This document shows positions 3,824 through 6,078 of a DNA stretch of 6,078 nucleotides, piece after piece. The notes beneath the pieces were generated by a model. The model saw only the letters and a list, made by a program, of their open reading frames with translations. It did not search any database and was not told the DNA's origin. Made by a program: the position numbers and the translations under genes. The first letter of the stretch is position 1. The number at the start of each line of letters is the position of its first letter. The DNA is from an uncultured Clostridia bacterium (GTDB lineage: Bacteria; Bacillota; Clostridia; Oscillospirales; Acutalibacteraceae). The stretch lies in assembly GCA_945988915.1 (NCBI GenBank), contig CAMFTS010000062.1, forward strand, positions 1 to 6,078, read 5' to 3'.

Positions 3824-6078
3824 ATGGAACAGTACAAAATAACCGGTATGAGCTGTGCCGCTTGCCAAGCGCGCATAGAAAAAGCCGTATCAAAAGTTAA
3901 CGGCGTAAGCTCTTGCTCTGTCAGTCTTTTGACAAATTCAATGAGCGTAGAGGGTACGGCAAGTTCTTCAGAAATAATAAAGGCTGTTGTTGACGCAGGA
4001 TACGGTGCATCGTTAAAGATAGAAAAAGGCAGTAAAGCTTCTGCAAATTATGACGATGCGTTAAAGGATACCGAAACACCGAAAATCAAGAAGCGTTTAA
4101 TTGCTTCTTTAACTTTTTTAATTCCGCTTATGTATGTTTCAATGGGTCATATGATGTGGAATTGGCCGCTTCCCCCGTCGTTTGCAGAAAATCATATAGC
4201 CATCGGCATTTTTGAATTACTGTTAACAGCATTAATTATGGTAATCAATCAAAATTTCTTTGTCAGTGGATATAAAGGTCTGATTCACGGTGCGCCGAAT
4301 ATGGACACCCTTGTTGCACTCGGCGCTTCATCATCATTCATTTACAGTGTTTACGCATTGTTTTCAATGAGTGAAGCCGTTTTAAACGGTAATCATAATG
4401 CTGCCATGAGTTATATGGACGAATTCTATTTTGAATCTGCCGCTATGATTTTAACACTCATTACTGTCGGCAAAATGCTTGAGGCTCATTCAAAAGGTAA
4501 AACAACAAACGCACTCAAAGGACTTATGAATCTTGCGCCTAAAAAGGCCGTCGTTATTAAAAACGGCTCTCCTACTGAAGTACCTATTGAAGCCGTTAAG
4601 ATCGGTGACGAATTCATAGTTAAATCAGGTGAAAGCGTGCCTGTTGACGGAATTGTCATTGAGGGAAAAGGGGCGATTGATGAGTCTGCATTGACAGGTG
4701 AAAGTATTCCGATTGACAAAGAAGTCGGTGACAGTGTTTCCGCTGCTACTATAAATAAATCGGGATATCTGGTTTGCAAAGCAACAAGAGTCGGCGAAGA
4801 TACCACTCTTTCACAGATTATTCAAATGGTTAGTGACGCATCTGCAACAAAAGCTCCTATTGCAAAAATTGCTGACAGGGTTTCAGGTGTTTTTGTCCCG
4901 ATAGTTATGGGCATTGCCGCCATAACTTTTATAGTGTGGATGCTTTCCGGAAATCCCTTCGGTTTTTCACTTTCAAGAGCAATTTCCGTACTTGTAATCA
5001 GTTGTCCCTGTGCCCTCGGTCTTGCAACGCCCGTTGCCATCATGGTCGGTAACGGAATAAGCGCTAAAAACGGAATTATGTTCAAAACTGCCGCTTCATT
5101 GGAAGAAGCAGGCAAGACACAAATTGTTGCGCTTGACAAAACGGGTACTATAACGAAAGGAGAGCCGACTGTCCGAGAAATTATTCCCGCCGAAAATGTA
5201 TCGGAAAAAGAACTGTTGGAAACAGCCTATGCTCTTGAAATAAAATCCGAGCATCCGCTTGCAAAAGCAGTTGTAAATACAGCTGAGAAAAACAAAGTAA
5301 AAAAACAAGAAACAAGTGACTTTGAAACAAAAGCAGGCAACGGAATATCAGCAACCGTTAACGGTGAAAACTGTGTTGCGGGCAATCTGAGTTTTGTAAA
5401 AAAGTATGTTTCGGTTTCAAAGGATTTATTAACTAAAGCAAATGATTTATCCGAAACAGGAATGACGCCCCTTTTCTTTTCAAAGGGTGACAAATTCTTA
5501 GGAATTATTGCCGTTGCGGACATTATTAAAGAAGACTCGGCAAAAGCGGTTAAAGAGCTCAAAAAAATGGGTATTCATATTTGTATGCTGACAGGTGACA
5601 ATGAAAAAACAGCAAAAGCTGTCGGAAAAGAAGCAGGGGTTGATGAAGTAATTGCAGGGGTGCTTCCAAGCGGAAAGGAAGAGGTTATTAAAACGCTTCA
5701 GGAATACGGCAAGGTGACAATGGTAGGCGACGGAATCAACGATGCCCCGGCCCTCACAAGAGCGGATATCGGTATTGCCATAGGTGCCGGAACAGATATT
5801 GCCATTGACGCCGCAGATATTGTCCTTATGAAAAACTCGCTTTCAGATGTTGCTGCGGCAATCCGAATCAGCCGTGCAACGCTTAGAAATATTCGGGAAA
5901 ATCTGTTTTGGGCATTTTTCTACAACTGTATAGGTATTCCTCTTGCAGCAGGCCTTTTGATACCGATTTTCGGTTGGACCTTGAGCCCGATGTTCGCAGC
6001 AGCGGCAATGAGTCTTTCAAGCTTCTGTGTAGTCAGCAATGCATTAAGACTCAATCTTTTTAAAATGTATAATAACAA
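3824..6078 (+). CDS. copA: Copper-exporting P1B-type ATPase CopA (3' end beyond window)
   Basis: Membrane pump that drives Cu(I) out of the cytosol with ATP. 751 complete codons are seen and no stop occurs before the edge. In order: one N-terminal heavy-metal-associated domain (about 1-68) with GMSCAAC (C11, C14); membrane helices from about 91, with a Met/His/Trp-rich turn MGHMMWNW at 107-114; A-domain DESALTGES (T291-E293); metal-site helix SCPCALG (C394, C396); phosphorylation loop DKTGT (D438); SEHPLA (H477, P478) typical of P1B pumps; TGDN at 590-593; GDGINDAP at 635-642; and the Cu(I)-site residues Y700 N701 and MSLSS (M729, S733) in the last two helices. These fit Cu(I) rather than Zn/Cd pumps. 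The ribosome site AAGGAG overlaps the csoR stop, 5 nt before the ATG. The family core is complete; only the tail is missing, possibly a few residues or a C-terminal second metal domain. Confidence 0.95.
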   Translation, partial: MEQYKITGMSCAACQARIEKAVSKVNGVSSCSVSLLTNSMSVEGTASSSEIIKAVVDAGYGASLKIEKGSKASANYDDALKDTETPKIKKRLIASLTFLIPLMYVSMGHMMWNWPLPPSFAENHIAIGIFELLLTALIMVINQNFFVSGYKGLIHGAPNMDTLVALGASSSFIYSVYALFSMSEAVLNGNHNAAMSYMDEFYFESAAMILTLITVGKMLEAHSKGKTTNALKGLMNLAPKKAVVIKNGSPTEVPIEAVKIGDEFIVKSGESVPVDGIVIEGKGAIDESALTGESIPIDKEVGDSVSAATINKSGYLVCKATRVGEDTTLSQIIQMVSDASATKAPIAKIADRVSGVFVPIVMGIAAITFIVWMLSGNPFGFSLSRAISVLVISCPCALGLATPVAIMVGNGISAKNGIMFKTAASLEEAGKTQIVALDKTGTITKGEPTVREIIPAENVSEKELLETAYALEIKSEHPLAKAVVNTAEKNKVKKQETSDFETKAGNGISATVNGENCVAGNLSFVKKYVSVSKDLLTKANDLSETGMTPLFFSKGDKFLGIIAVADIIKEDSAKAVKELKKMGIHICMLTGDNEKTAKAVGKEAGVDEVIAGVLPSGKEEVIKTLQEYGKVTMVGDGINDAPALTRADIGIAIGAGTDIAIDAADIVLMKNSLSDVAAAIRISRATLRNIRENLFWAFFYNCIGIPLAAGLLIPIFGWTLSPMFAAAAMSLSSFCVVSNALRLNLFKMYNN

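Noticed and set aside
4486..5562. Minus-strand frames within copA
   Set aside because: Antisense to the continuous copA frame, which carries all P1B ATPase motifs in order.
1..6078. CRISPR array, tRNA/rRNA, transposase or phage genes
   Set aside because: No regularly spaced repeat array, no tRNA or rRNA stretch recognised, and no mobile-element protein in any frame.

Overview
The window carries five protein-coding genes, all on the + strand, in three transcription units: guaA (GMP synthase, ATP-pyrophosphatase part), ktrB-ktrA (potassium uptake) and csoR-copA (copper sensing and export). AT-leaning coding sequence, strong GGAG-type ribosome sites, factor-independent terminators with long T runs and the Firmicutes-type protein sequences point to a low-to-mid GC Bacillota, most likely a Clostridia/Oscillospirales-like gut anaerobe. 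That placement is inference from sequence style, not from a search.

Layout. 15-968: GMP synthase ATP-PPase/dimerisation module without a visible glutaminase domain. 969-1297: a gene-free stretch of 329 bp. It holds overlapping short inverted repeats, an 11-bp-spaced TGGCAACA repeat resembling tyrosine-recombinase arm sites, a strong terminator, and an extended -10 promoter with a short leader hairpin for ktrB. 1298-3350: ktrB and ktrA with a 13-bp gap, forming a membrane K+ channel subunit and its cytosolic RCK gating ring. 3348-3407: a small hairpin and then a strong terminator. 3412-3496: a near-consensus promoter with two TACCC-N5-GGGTA-type CsoR operators, one in the -35/-10 spacer and one just after the predicted transcript start. 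3497-6078: csoR and copA with a 9-bp gap; copA runs off the right edge after 751 complete codons.

How they work together. KtrB and KtrA make one K+ uptake complex, probably nucleotide-gated. CsoR should repress its own operon until Cu(I) binds and releases it, allowing the CopA Cu(I) ATPase to be made. The three units are physically adjacent but functionally separate housekeeping and homeostasis modules. I found no sign of a wholly new system. The most unusual places are the recombination-like sequence just after guaA and the doubled copper operator. All gene names come from motif recognition only.
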